DNA of 64,000 nt from contig NZ_JAKZKV010000016.1 in the NCBI RefSeq assembly GCF_022808675.1, positions 26,808-90,807 on the forward strand, given 5' to 3'. The translations under genes were made by a program, and so were the position numbers. A model generated the notes under the pieces. The model did not search any database. It saw only the letters and a program-made list of their open reading frames with translations, and was not told where the DNA came from. This document shows, piece after piece, positions 27,552-36,457 of this stretch; the first letter of the stretch is position 1; each line of letters starts with the position of its first letter. This stretch comes from Parabacteroides sp. FAFU027 (GTDB lineage: Bacteria > Bacteroidota > Bacteroidia > Bacteroidales > UBA7332).

Positions 27552-29249
27552 ATGAGAACAGTTCAATATATCCGAGTATCAACAACCAATCAGGACGTTA
27601 TTAGGCAAAAAGAGAAGCTTAAAACCTACTGTGAAAGGGAAAACTATACTGTTGTTGATATAATAACTGATTTTGGTATATCAGGAAGCACTTTTGAACG
27701 TGACGGTTTTAAAAAGCTAATGGATATTACTTCAAAAGATGCTGATATTGTAATAGTTTCTGAATTATCCAGATTAAGCCGTAAGGAAGAAATACTAGAA
27801 ACATTAAATAGCGTTCAAAACATAATATCCAAAGGAATAAAGCTTGTATTTCTTGATAATCCATCAAAAGTATATGAAGGAAGTCTGGATATTATGGAAA
27901 TCCTAACACTTTCACTTGCAGCATATTTAGCAGCAGAAGAAAGAAAAGCTATTAAAACAAGAAATCAAGAAGGAAAAAAGGCTTTATTTAAAAATACACC
28001 CTATGCTTTAGTAGATGGAAAAATTCCCTATGGATTTAAGAAAGTAGTAAATCCTGCTGGAAACCATCCCAAATATATTATTGATTATGAAGAATCAGAA
28101 TGTGACGTAATAAGGAAGATATTCCAGATGATAATGGAAGGAAAAAGCGTTGCTCAGGTTATGCACTTTCTTCATAATTCAGGTATAAGGCATAATGACG
28201 ATGTGATTTTCAACAGACAGTTTCTCAGTAAACTCTTCTCTAATGAAATCTATAAAGGCATAAGAAGAAGGAAGAATGAAACGGCTTATATAAAAGCTAT
28301 CATTGAACCTGAAATTTGGGATACTGTGCAAGTAAAGATAAAAGAAAATCATCTGTACCAATCCAGAGGAACTATAATGTTCAATCCATTGAAAGGAATT
28401 ATCCGTTGCAGATGTGGTAGAGCAATGATGATTAAAAATAAAAGCGATGGTCTTTATGTATATCGTTGCTCTGATGTGCAACCCCAATATATGCCTAACA
28501 GATGTGAATACCACGACTCTATTAGATTTGAGCTAACTAACGAAGTTATTTTTGCTCTATTCAAGAGCCTAGACTTTATTGAGATCAAAGGTAAATTTGC
28601 TGATAAGATTGCTGACCTTGAAATTCAAATTAATGGGATTGAAAAACAAATCAAAGAAGACAAAAAAGAAACCTCAACCCTTAAAGATGAAATTGAAATT
28701 CTGGGTGAAAGATATATGTCTGCTAAATCTCAATTATTAGCAGATAAAGTACAAGAAAACATATTGAAGAAAGAAGATGAAGCAGCAGAGCTTCACAAAA
28801 GGATACTTCAAAAAGAAGACCTGATTACCAGATTAAAAAATCAGATCCAGAACCTGAATGAAGTTTCAAAAGATGAAGATTTTGAAAACCTCAACATCAA
28901 TGAAAGAGCTGAAATTTTCAGGAAATACCTAAAAGAGGTACAATACCTTCCCAAAACTCAAATGCAAGGCTTTTACAGGGTTCAATATATCTCAGGTATG
29001 GAAACATTCATAGCTGTAAAAAAGACCAAAAGCAAGCCTATTTTTGCCGTTTTACCAGATGCTTTTAAACTCAATGATAAACTGAACATTGAAATCACAG
29101 GTTTCACAAACACAAATTCTGGTAATTTATACGATTTAAGCGCAGTCAGAAAAACAGAAATCACTATTCAGAAATTCTTCAATAGCTATTCTGATGTTTA
29201 TCCTTTAGATGTAGATTTATCATACAGGCAGGAAAGAAAGAACAAATAA
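27552..29249 (+). CDS. Large serine recombinase (site-specific integrase)
   Basis: A 565-residue recombinase that integrates and excises DNA at att sites. The N-terminal resolvase domain (1-145) has the catalytic Ser10 in YIRVSTTNQ and the ELSRLSRKEEI helix. The recombinase domain (about 150-270) has the family pattern GKIPYGFKKV. The zinc ribbon (about 285-325) shows CRCGRAM and later YRCS and NRCEYH. A long coiled coil follows (about 345-440), as in phiC31-type enzymes, where it governs direction. Full length and intact, so likely active. It lies 60 bp inside the left end of the island. Some excision partners are small proteins; none is recognised here. Confidence 0.95.
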   Translation: MRTVQYIRVSTTNQDVIRQKEKLKTYCERENYTVVDIITDFGISGSTFERDGFKKLMDITSKDADIVIVSELSRLSRKEEILETLNSVQNIISKGIKLVFLDNPSKVYEGSLDIMEILTLSLAAYLAAEERKAIKTRNQEGKKALFKNTPYALVDGKIPYGFKKVVNPAGNHPKYIIDYEESECDVIRKIFQMIMEGKSVAQVMHFLHNSGIRHNDDVIFNRQFLSKLFSNEIYKGIRRRKNETAYIKAIIEPEIWDTVQVKIKENHLYQSRGTIMFNPLKGIIRCRCGRAMMIKNKSDGLYVYRCSDVQPQYMPNRCEYHDSIRFELTNEVIFALFKSLDFIEIKGKFADKIADLEIQINGIEKQIKEDKKETSTLKDEIEILGERYMSAKSQLLADKVQENILKKEDEAAELHKRILQKEDLITRLKNQIQNLNEVSKDEDFENLNINERAEIFRKYLKEVQYLPKTQMQGFYRVQYISGMETFIAVKKTKSKPIFAVLPDAFKLNDKLNIEITGFTNTNSGNLYDLSAVRKTEITIQKFFNSYSDVYPLDVDLSYRQERKNK

Positions 29250-29260
29250 TCCAATAAAGA

Positions 29261-29296
29261 AAGCCCACTCAGAACTAATCTAAGTGGGCTTAATTG
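29261..29296 (+). terminator. Terminator after the recombinase gene
   Basis: AAGCCCACT at 29261-29269 pairs with AGTGGGCTT at 29283-29291. The trailing sequence is only partly T-rich. Confidence 0.65.
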
Positions 29297-29320
29297 ATCT
29301 TATGCCATTGAGACTGTAAA

Positions 29321-29500
29321 TTATTTAATAATTTCAGTTCTAAGTTTGGCAACTTCATATCTCAGGGAATTTATCTGTTCTATTAATCTTTTGTTTTTAT
29401 CTCTTTGTCGTAATACCACCAGGTGCAAAAGTTTTAGAACACCTAGTATAACATATAAAACACAGGATATGAGAGCCGTACTAAATATAAATGTAATCAT
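29321..29500 (-). CDS. 59-residue membrane protein with coiled-coil tail
   Basis: The minus strand reads from ATG 29500 to TAA 29321. Residues 2-31 are one hydrophobic segment (ITFIFSTALISCVLYVILGV and onward), and residues 31-59 form a charged helix with heptad-like spacing (RDKNKRLIEQINSLRYEVAK). The start lies 6 bp after the stop of the helicase-like gene, so the two are probably translated from one message. I do not recognise the family. Small membrane proteins in this setting can be holins, inhibitors or stability factors; none of these can be chosen. Confidence 0.62.
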   Translation of the reverse strand: MITFIFSTALISCVLYVILGVLKLLHLVVLRQRDKNKRLIEQINSLRYEVAKLRTEIIK

Positions 29501-29506
29501 AACTGC

Positions 29507-31315
29507 TTAGTTCGTTTTGAAAATTGTTCTGCATCTGTAAACATTATAGCCATTTACTTTTTTATTATCTATTCGTTTGCTTCCATCTTCACAATCGAAC
29601 CATTTAGAAATATCTGTTGCTTTTGCTGTCTGTTTCACTCCTACTTTATTGTAAGCATCTTGAATAATAGTTTTAAGATCTTTGTTTGACTTAAAGCCTG
29701 TGCTGATTCTGGTAGATAATATTGCTGCAATCTTTGAATCTACATTTTTAGTTACATCTAAACTTTTCAGGCAATCTTCAATCTCTTTTTTGACATATCT
29801 AAGGCTCCTTACTTTTTCAATTCCTAACTTATGATAAGCTGGTGATACCAAAGGTTGAATTGAGGAAATCTGATCTGCTTCGTTTGAAAAAGTATAGGTG
29901 TTTTGCAGTTCTGCGAACCTTATAAATGCGTCTTTAAAGGACAACTTGGCAGTTGCATTTTTATCCAGGGTTGTAGTTATCGTTTCCCAATTCACATTCG
30001 TTGTCATAGCACCATTTTCATTATAAGCTTTTGATAATGCAATCCCTGAGCTGTAGATAATCTGATTTACTTTGTAATTGTAAAGCTCTAATTTGGGTAG
30101 AATGTCGTTTACGACAAACTTATCTTCTGTCCTATTGTAACTCATATACATTTCGTTCAATTTTGCCTTTAAGTCAGTTCTTAATTTGGCTTTTACATTT
30201 TCTGGAGCATTATTAAAATGACTTGCTGTATCTCTGGCATCTTTAATCCCTTTTTGAGTTCGTTCTACAACTTCCTCATAGCTTAGATTTAGGTCTGATT
30301 TATTACTATTGAAAATGTGTACAATCATTTTTCTAAAAGGGTTTGTGATAGTTCTGATTCTACCTGCAATCTGGGGAATGTCAGTATCAATACTGGCTAA
30401 AGTGTGAGGATTGGAAGCAGAACTAACCACAAAACACATTCCAGTTTCAGAATGATAATCAGCTCCTTCAAATGATTTAGACGTGATAAAGTTGAACATT
30501 TTATTTTTGTCAATTGAACTACTAATCTTATAACCGCCTAATTTGGCTTTGTTCTTTTCGTTATTCGCACATACAATCCTGACTTCTTCATCAGTCAGAT
30601 TGCAATGATCTAAAATTCCTTTTATATCAGTTACACTGTTGATAAAGAAAAAAGCCTCATAGCTTTTTATTCCATCAATAGTAATATAACCCTCTTTCTT
30701 ATACGTGTTTATGATATTTGCGGCTTTGACATAGGGTTTATTCGTTTGTTCTAATCTTACTTTAAGAGTAACTGTACTTTCCCATTCTGCTATTATTTCT
30801 GGAATATCTTCCAGGACACTTGGTTTAAACTCAGCACATATTGGAGTTGCAGACATAAAACAATACGATTTATAAGCTCTAAAGCTGTCTAGTACACCGT
30901 CTATCGCTTCATCTCTGAAAGAATATGCTTTTAAAAGTGAGTGGTATTCATCTATCAATATTCTGTAATCTGCTGGATTTAGATACTCAGACAACCTACT
31001 CAGTTTATCATAAGTACACATTATCTTTTTTACACCAGGTGTTGAAATATAATCATTAAGTTTCTTCTTTAGTTGGTAAGTAAATTCACCATACAGACCG
31101 AATAAATTCTTTGTTGGGGAAAGCCCAGGCTGACATGACTCGCACTTATTTATTATAAGTTCTGTAGTTGGAACTACGACCACATAATATTCGTTGTTGG
31201 TTAATACAATGGTTGTACCACCGCAACCAGTGACGACTTTATTAAATATACAATTGTGTGGTAAATCTGCTAGATGTAAAAATCCGTCTGTAGAATCAAT
31301 AGTTAGTTTTTGCAT
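29507..31315 (-). CDS. Divergent SF2 helicase-like protein without Walker A lysine
   Basis: A 602-residue protein with SF2 helicase features. Motif I reads G30-C-G-G-T-T35 where GxGKT is expected, so the Lys is missing. Motif II reads D122-E-Y-H125, motif III is FMSATP (155-158) and a motif VI-like QIAGRIRT lies near residue 315. The C-terminal half (about 370-602) is helical and unrecognised. Similar proteins with GxGxTT loops occur in Bacteroidota phages and islands (from memory), probably in replication initiation. The small membrane protein gene follows directly. Without the Lys it may not hydrolyse ATP in the normal way. Confidence 0.7.
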   Translation of the reverse strand: MQKLTIDSTDGFLHLADLPHNCIFNKVVTGCGGTTIVLTNNEYYVVVVPTTELIINKCESCQPGLSPTKNLFGLYGEFTYQLKKKLNDYISTPGVKKIMCTYDKLSRLSEYLNPADYRILIDEYHSLLKAYSFRDEAIDGVLDSFRAYKSYCFMSATPICAEFKPSVLEDIPEIIAEWESTVTLKVRLEQTNKPYVKAANIINTYKKEGYITIDGIKSYEAFFFINSVTDIKGILDHCNLTDEEVRIVCANNEKNKAKLGGYKISSSIDKNKMFNFITSKSFEGADYHSETGMCFVVSSASNPHTLASIDTDIPQIAGRIRTITNPFRKMIVHIFNSNKSDLNLSYEEVVERTQKGIKDARDTASHFNNAPENVKAKLRTDLKAKLNEMYMSYNRTEDKFVVNDILPKLELYNYKVNQIIYSSGIALSKAYNENGAMTTNVNWETITTTLDKNATAKLSFKDAFIRFAELQNTYTFSNEADQISSIQPLVSPAYHKLGIEKVRSLRYVKKEIEDCLKSLDVTKNVDSKIAAILSTRISTGFKSNKDLKTIIQDAYNKVGVKQTAKATDISKWFDCEDGSKRIDNKKVNGYNVYRCRTIFKTN

Positions 31316-31480
31316 TTAAGAAATGGTTTAGATTAATAATTTGCACGTTGAGAAATCACAATATCGAAAATATGAATCTGATGTGACAATAACTCTTTAG
31401 ATTGGGAAGTCGGAATGGAATTTTTTTAGTTATCTATAGGACATAATTTGCAGAAAAAAATTCCACTTTTGACCAAATAA

Positions 31481-31505
31481 AAACCGTTCCATCAGGAACG
31501 GTTTT
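31481..31505 (-). terminator. Terminator hairpin of the DUF6266 gene
   Basis: AAACCGTTCC at 31481-31490 pairs perfectly with GGAACGGTTT at 31495-31504, and both strands have flanking T-rich runs. It lies just after the stop of the DUF6266 gene. Confidence 0.85.
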
Positions 31506-31532
31506 AAAAATCTAATTCTGTTAGTAGTAGAA

Positions 31533-32171
31533 TTAAGCAGTTATATTAACTGCACCCACAAAAACACTGTTAGCAACATCTTTGCCATCTTCAGTGATGA
31601 ATCCCAGGTAAACCTGAACGCTATCCCCTACCCATTCAGCAGGAAGGCTGAAAGCCTGAGTTGCTTCTGATCTAGCAGCACCAGCAATATCATAAATTGC
31701 TTCTCCTTTAACTGCATTGTAAATTACAACCAATGCTTTATCAGTTTCCTTAGCAGAACCTGATCCAGTGTTGTTAGTCCAGGTGATTGTAATTTCATCG
31801 TTTGCATAAGTTGCAACACCGCCAACAGCAGGAGTTAATGTACCGCTTGAAACTTGCACTTTTGAGTAGTCGATTTCAACGTTAGGTGCATCACCTACGA
31901 TTGCATTGTTCAACACTTGTGACATTGCTGCGTTGAACGCTGTTTGTTTAGCAGTAAACAGCTTGTAACCTACTCTTAAGAAAGGAGTGATTGGTTGTAA
32001 AAGACTCAACGCAGTTGTGAACTTGGTACGTTGATTTACTTGTTTCTCTGTGTTAGGATTTGAAGGTTTCTTGTGGACACGAATATAATCTATGCCCTTC
32101 CAATTACCCCCGACAACAGTTCCTACTTTTCCGCTGAACCCACCAAGGATTCCGTTTTGAATTTTTGCCAT
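31533..32171 (-). CDS. DUF6266 family protein
   Basis: A 212-residue protein. The N-terminus (MAKIQNGILGGFSGKVGTVVGGNWKG in the first 26 residues) and the NPNTEKQVNQRTKF motif are characteristic of DUF6266, a family found almost only in Bacteroidota and often in mobile or multicopy settings. The C-terminal half has an immunoglobulin-like pattern of short strands (ITITWTNNTGSG, ALVVIYNAVKG). No signal peptide is visible. The function is unknown. It has its own terminator and about 1.3 kb of non-coding DNA upstream. Confidence 0.85.
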   Translation of the reverse strand: MAKIQNGILGGFSGKVGTVVGGNWKGIDYIRVHKKPSNPNTEKQVNQRTKFTTALSLLQPITPFLRVGYKLFTAKQTAFNAAMSQVLNNAIVGDAPNVEIDYSKVQVSSGTLTPAVGGVATYANDEITITWTNNTGSGSAKETDKALVVIYNAVKGEAIYDIAGAARSEATQAFSLPAEWVGDSVQVYLGFITEDGKDVANSVFVGAVNITA

Positions 32172-33527
32172 AATAAATAATGATTAGTGTGATTAATGAA
32201 TAAATTGAAGTTTGGAGTTGGTAAGGAGCGAATACGAAGTGATTTATCTCCCCTTAACTTTCTCATTATAAAGGTACTAAAACCCGAACAATAAAAAAAC
32301 ATAAAACACTGATTGTCTGAGCTATAACAAATGAGCGATGCTTGATTATCAGAATTTACTAGCGGCATGTCGTTTAGGATGGATTTTGGATTCTGGAAGG
32401 TTCTTCAGTGGCTAATTTGCTTATACGTGTTGGAAAATGCACTTCAAATCGAAATAGCACAAACCCAACTGCAATAATTTCCCCCAGAAAGAAGAAAAAA
32501 AAGATATACTTATCAAATGGCAGCTGAGTTGTGTCTGTCAAGGTTTTTTGATAAAATACGACCTGAGGAACGAAGGTGGAGATTTTATCAAAAACCCGCA
32601 GGGCTTGACCTTTACAGGCACGACGGAAGCGGCCTACCTTTGTATATTTCTTTTTTATTCTGGGAGAAATGAACTGCTTACCCTATTAATTTTCAAAAGA
32701 ACTGTGGTTCTTTCTGTTTTAAAGGGTGGTGGGTGGGCAAGCATTTAAACAAAACAAGCGGGTAAAAACAGCCTTGAGCTTCGAAGGGGACAGCAGACAG
32801 CAGACGAAATGGAGAGTAACGAAATGAAGTTTGCTGACTGATGGCTGCGAGCCGCTGCGAGTGGAGCAAGTGCCATAGACACAGATAGCACGGAATGATA
32901 ATGAGGGCTGTGGCTATGTGCTGTATTTCAGCAGGGCTGGCGCATTTTTTGTCTTTGAGCTTTTTGGGCGGGAAATGCGAGGGTGTGGTGATGGAATGAA
33001 GAGTGAAACAGAGTGTAATGATTGAATGGAAGAACTACTCCCTGCATGGGTCAAAAGATGTTTCCTGAGCTACTGAAATGGAGAGCAACGTAATGAAAGG
33101 AGCTGAGGAAAACCATAATATGGGAAAGCGAAAACAAAAAATGTGACAGACCGATCAGCACGCAGCGACCCGCAGGCGAGCCATGCAATCAGTGGCGGCT
33201 GGACCCAGAATATAAATCAGTAGTGAAACGGATACCTTATTGGGTCTGGGTGCAGGAGTAGCCACGGGTGAGGAATGAGCGATTGTGTGTAGCAAAGCAA
33301 GTGCCGCGCCGCGTGTGAGCACCTACTGGAGCGCAGTAGAGAGTGTGGCACGGTGCATGCAAGGGCAGACAAAGGAATACTACCTCTTAAAAGGTGGAGA
33401 TTCCTTTTGGCTGCTTGTTTTACCCTTGCTTGCATGCTTTTGCGAAACAAAATGAGCGATTGACGAACTCCGCTTTACCTGCGTTTTGGTTAAATGCGGG
33501 ATCCAGATGTAGATTTAACCAATGAGG
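32172..33527. other. 1.3-kb non-coding region, G-rich in the second part
   Basis: No convincing gene lies here. The part from about 32700 to 33500 is much richer in G than the rest of the island. Words recur: ATGGAGAGTAACGAAATGAA (32809-32828) and the related ATGGAGAGCAACGTAATGAA (33078-33097). A TACCTTTG -7-like word is at 32635-32642. A long hairpin lies at 33355-33437. A transcript, an origin of replication or a transfer origin are all possible. Similar G-rich non-coding stretches are found in other Bacteroidota mobile elements (from memory). Confidence 0.6.
33355..33437. other. Long imperfect hairpin, candidate structured RNA or origin element
   Basis: The outer arms are GCATGCAAGGG (33355-33365) and CCCTTGCTTGCATGC (33423-33437), with a 4-base bulge. 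The inner arms are AAAGGAAT (33371-33378) with ATTCCTTT (33400-33407), and ACCT (33382-33385) with AGGT (33392-33395). Most of the 83 bases can pair. Confidence 0.6.
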
Positions 33528-34229
33528 TTAACCAGCTGTGTATTCTTTCAATAGACATTTTGCATATTGATTACCCAAATGATTTATTATTGGCTTACAA
33601 CATATCAATAATATACCAAAAAACAGAGTGCTAGAAATACTAATATATAAAATAGTGCAAGAATGAACTAAATAAAAATAGATTGTATCAAATAACGAAA
33701 CAATCAAACCTACTATTGCCCCACCAATTAGATTACGAGCAAAACCATATTCAATATTGTGTTGTAATAGAAGTCTACCATCTTTGACTTTCTCTCGAAT
33801 AAGACCGACTGTGTCAACAATTCTCTTTTTAGCTTCGACTAAATCTGTCTCTTCATCTAATTCATTTGGCATATCAATATTGAAGTCTGATTTAATCCTT
33901 TCCCGAATTTGCATTTTGTATTTTCTCGACATCTTAGAATCAGAAAACAACATATACTTAGTCGTTGGCATTTCTAATTCATCTCTAAAAAGGATTCTTT
34001 CAAATATAAATTTCCCCAAGAAACGATTGATCTGAGATAAAAGGTACAACAATACCAAAGCAATTGTAAGATTGCCAACAATTTTCACCTTAAGTAAGTC
34101 CTGAAAAAACGAGCTAAGTATTGAAATGTCACAATTCATTGTAAAAAGCAAAAATGGAATAAGTACAATTGTTGCAGGAAAAATTCTAGCAATAATTTCA
34201 TATTTACTCGGTATAATCTTCATTTCCAT
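33528..34229 (-). CDS. Four-helix membrane protein of the E2-E1-JAB operon
   Basis: A 233-residue protein with four predicted membrane helices: about 16-33, 46-66, 168-189 and 193-213. Between the second and third lies a charged cytosolic region of about 100 residues (FRDELEMPTTKYMLFSDSKMS and onward). No enzymatic motif is visible. It starts 2 bp after the stop of the E2-E1-JAB gene and is clearly co-transcribed. In defence-type operons a membrane protein at the end is often the effector, but a target of the conjugation enzymes is equally possible. I do not recognise a family. Confidence 0.75.
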   Translation of the reverse strand: MEMKIIPSKYEIIARIFPATIVLIPFLLFTMNCDISILSSFFQDLLKVKIVGNLTIALVLLYLLSQINRFLGKFIFERILFRDELEMPTTKYMLFSDSKMSRKYKMQIRERIKSDFNIDMPNELDEETDLVEAKKRIVDTVGLIREKVKDGRLLLQHNIEYGFARNLIGGAIVGLIVSLFDTIYFYLVHSCTILYISISSTLFFGILLICCKPIINHLGNQYAKCLLKEYTAG

Positions 34230-34231
34230 TA

Positions 34232-36457
34232 TTATATACTTTTAAATTTCAATTTGTATCTATTGTCACCTATAATAGCCATCAGTACCGGATACCCCTG
34301 TCTTGATAATTTATCATGGAGGTAGGTGTATAATTCTTCATCAAATATGCTTGGGTTTGGAGCACATCCCCTAGGATGAGAATGCCATTCTCCAAGATAT
34401 TGGATCTGGCTATCAGTTATTTTCCTATATTCTTCGAACTCATTGATTACCCCTGCTACACCACGTTCGAAGGAGACATTAGATTCTTTGCTATCAGCCG
34501 GTGCTTCAATTGTGTCAAAAACATACATTACTTTACGCTCAATATCGAAGGTTCCCAATAAAACCCCACCAGTCTCCTTGTTGTCATTATATTCAATCTT
34601 ATGATTTCTAAGGATTTGAATTCTATTGCAAAGTTCATCACATATGTATATCTTCCAGCCATCTTCTTTTTTAGAATGCCATTTTGAAGGAATCTGTGAA
34701 AAACATGCAATACTTTCATCTTCTGAATTTATCCTCCAAATTGAGATTGTTGCTTCTCCAGACTCAATTTGTTTTCGAATTGATTTAGCACAAACTGCCG
34801 ATAGGCTTAATACATCCGCTTGATTTATACGGTTTGTAATCTCCCGACAACTATTTCGGTTATATCTGATTTTAGATTCATTTTCGAAGACCAAATGATT
34901 ATTCAGTTCTTTATTTTCAAAAATGAAACGGTAGTATTCCATCTCAAGGAAATCAAGCCGATGAACCCTTTTTTTATCTTCTGACAAAACGACAAGATCC
35001 TTTCCGGCAGGATTTAAGAACGTAGAAATTCTTCTTATTGGAACAGTATCTTTAAAGTCTCTTGCGAGTTTTCGCGCTACTGCAATAGATGTAGAGGCAT
35101 CAATTATTGCAGAAGATCTTTTTAACAACTCAGTAGTTGATGTAGCATGTGCAATATCGTTGAAGTTTGCATTCAGAGGAGTGAACACCTGATCGTTTAA
35201 TAGCTGGTTTAGCTCTTCAGATATTTTTTCTGCTTTATTAAACCCAATAGCATTTCTACTTAAAGCATGTCTGGCTAAGTTATGAGGAAGTAAATTGTCA
35301 TGATCGATCACCGTCCATTTACCGAATCCTGTTCGAGCAAAAATACCAAGAATCTGTGACCCAAGTGAACCAGCTCCAATGATAGTAAAGTTGTTATCAT
35401 TTAAATTTACGTTATTATGTATAGCAGCTGTCTTAGAATCGAAATCAGATATTGGAACATATGTTTCAATATCAAACTCCTTAACTGTATTGAGATCGAA
35501 ATTATTCCCAATTAAAGGAACAATAGAACCTTCTTCTGAAGTGGACCATACCTTGGCTTGCAACCCTAACTCAGCAATGGTATTTTTTAAAGCAAAAAAT
35601 AATATGTTATTTGCTTCTACTTTGTCGTCTGTTTCTTTTCTTTTAACAGGAACAAGGCACCCAACAACAAATTTTTTACTTAAAACTTCTGGCAATCCCA
35701 GAAACAAGCTCTTGTTTGCATTTAATTCTGAAACAATTTTCTCAGAAAGCGGTAGCTTATTGATTGACACAAAATCATCTACGTCCTTTATTTTTTTTGG
35801 TGTTTTCCTTATAAACCCAGTCTTTTGAATGTCAGCTTCATAAGAAATACAAAATGAAGAACCATAGTTATCATTTCCTTGAACCATCTTAAATAACATC
35901 TGACCATTTAAAGACTCAATTGTAAAACTTGATAGAATACCTTTTTTATCAGGAATTATCACAGCGCCGTCAGATATTAAAAAGGGTTCTAAAGGCTGGT
36001 CTTCTCTATGAAGGGTATCTTTAGCTGTAAGTCTTAGCCAATTTCGTATTAATTCAATAAACTCAAAGGGTATGAATGAGTGTCTGACTTCACAAAAAAG
36101 TTGTTCAGTGACACAGAGGCTTATTGGTCTTTCATCTTCTTTCGTATTTGTATGAGGTAGACCGAACTTAAAATCTTCTCTTAAAGCATACACTTCCGGA
36201 AATGTATTGTCTTCCGGATGAATAATAATGGCGATATCTTCATTGTCCAATATTCCATTCTTTGGATTTTGAGAAACTTCAACATCGAACGTAACCAGTA
36301 TTACTTCTGCACCATCGGCCCTTTGTCTGAACTCAGATGATATAACATATGGATGATTTTGAATTGCAAGAGCTATAGACTTAGCTCTTGCAATCTTCAA
36401 ATCCGAAGGATTCTCAGTTTTCACACCTTGAATTAGGTTATAGGAATATTCTAACAT
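34232..36457 (-). CDS. E2-E1-JAB triple fusion, ubiquitin-like conjugation and deconjugation enzyme
   Basis: A 741-residue protein with three domains. Residues 1-170 are a prokaryotic E2 with the active-site Cys at C115 (RPISLCV) and the family HREDQPLEPF segment. Residues about 345-560 are a ThiF/E1 adenylation domain with the loop G361-A-G-S-L-G366, the D385/D387 pair, R396 and a candidate catalytic C537 in RNSCREI. Residues about 615-741 are a JAB/JAMM metalloprotease with E628, H692, H694, S703 and D706. All three active sites are intact. The layout matches fusions described in bacterial ubiquitin-like systems related to CBASS Cap2/Cap3. No cyclic-nucleotide synthase (CD-NTase) lies nearby. 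It overlaps the MBL gene by 7 bp. Confidence 0.9.
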   Translation of the reverse strand: MLEYSYNLIQGVKTENPSDLKIARAKSIALAIQNHPYVISSEFRQRADGAEVILVTFDVEVSQNPKNGILDNEDIAIIIHPEDNTFPEVYALREDFKFGLPHTNTKEDERPISLCVTEQLFCEVRHSFIPFEFIELIRNWLRLTAKDTLHREDQPLEPFLISDGAVIIPDKKGILSSFTIESLNGQMLFKMVQGNDNYGSSFCISYEADIQKTGFIRKTPKKIKDVDDFVSINKLPLSEKIVSELNANKSLFLGLPEVLSKKFVVGCLVPVKRKETDDKVEANNILFFALKNTIAELGLQAKVWSTSEEGSIVPLIGNNFDLNTVKEFDIETYVPISDFDSKTAAIHNNVNLNDNNFTIIGAGSLGSQILGIFARTGFGKWTVIDHDNLLPHNLARHALSRNAIGFNKAEKISEELNQLLNDQVFTPLNANFNDIAHATSTTELLKRSSAIIDASTSIAVARKLARDFKDTVPIRRISTFLNPAGKDLVVLSEDKKRVHRLDFLEMEYYRFIFENKELNNHLVFENESKIRYNRNSCREITNRINQADVLSLSAVCAKSIRKQIESGEATISIWRINSEDESIACFSQIPSKWHSKKEDGWKIYICDELCNRIQILRNHKIEYNDNKETGGVLLGTFDIERKVMYVFDTIEAPADSKESNVSFERGVAGVINEFEEYRKITDSQIQYLGEWHSHPRGCAPNPSIFDEELYTYLHDKLSRQGYPVLMAIIGDNRYKLKFKSI

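Noticed and set aside
32548..32748. 66-residue rightward reading frame
   Set aside because: It overlaps a -7-like box, has no recognisable features and lies in a non-coding block with stop-rich neighbours.
33217..33450. 77-residue leftward reading frame
   Set aside because: It coincides with the long hairpin and has an arginine/cysteine/serine-rich composition typical of chance frames in G-rich DNA.
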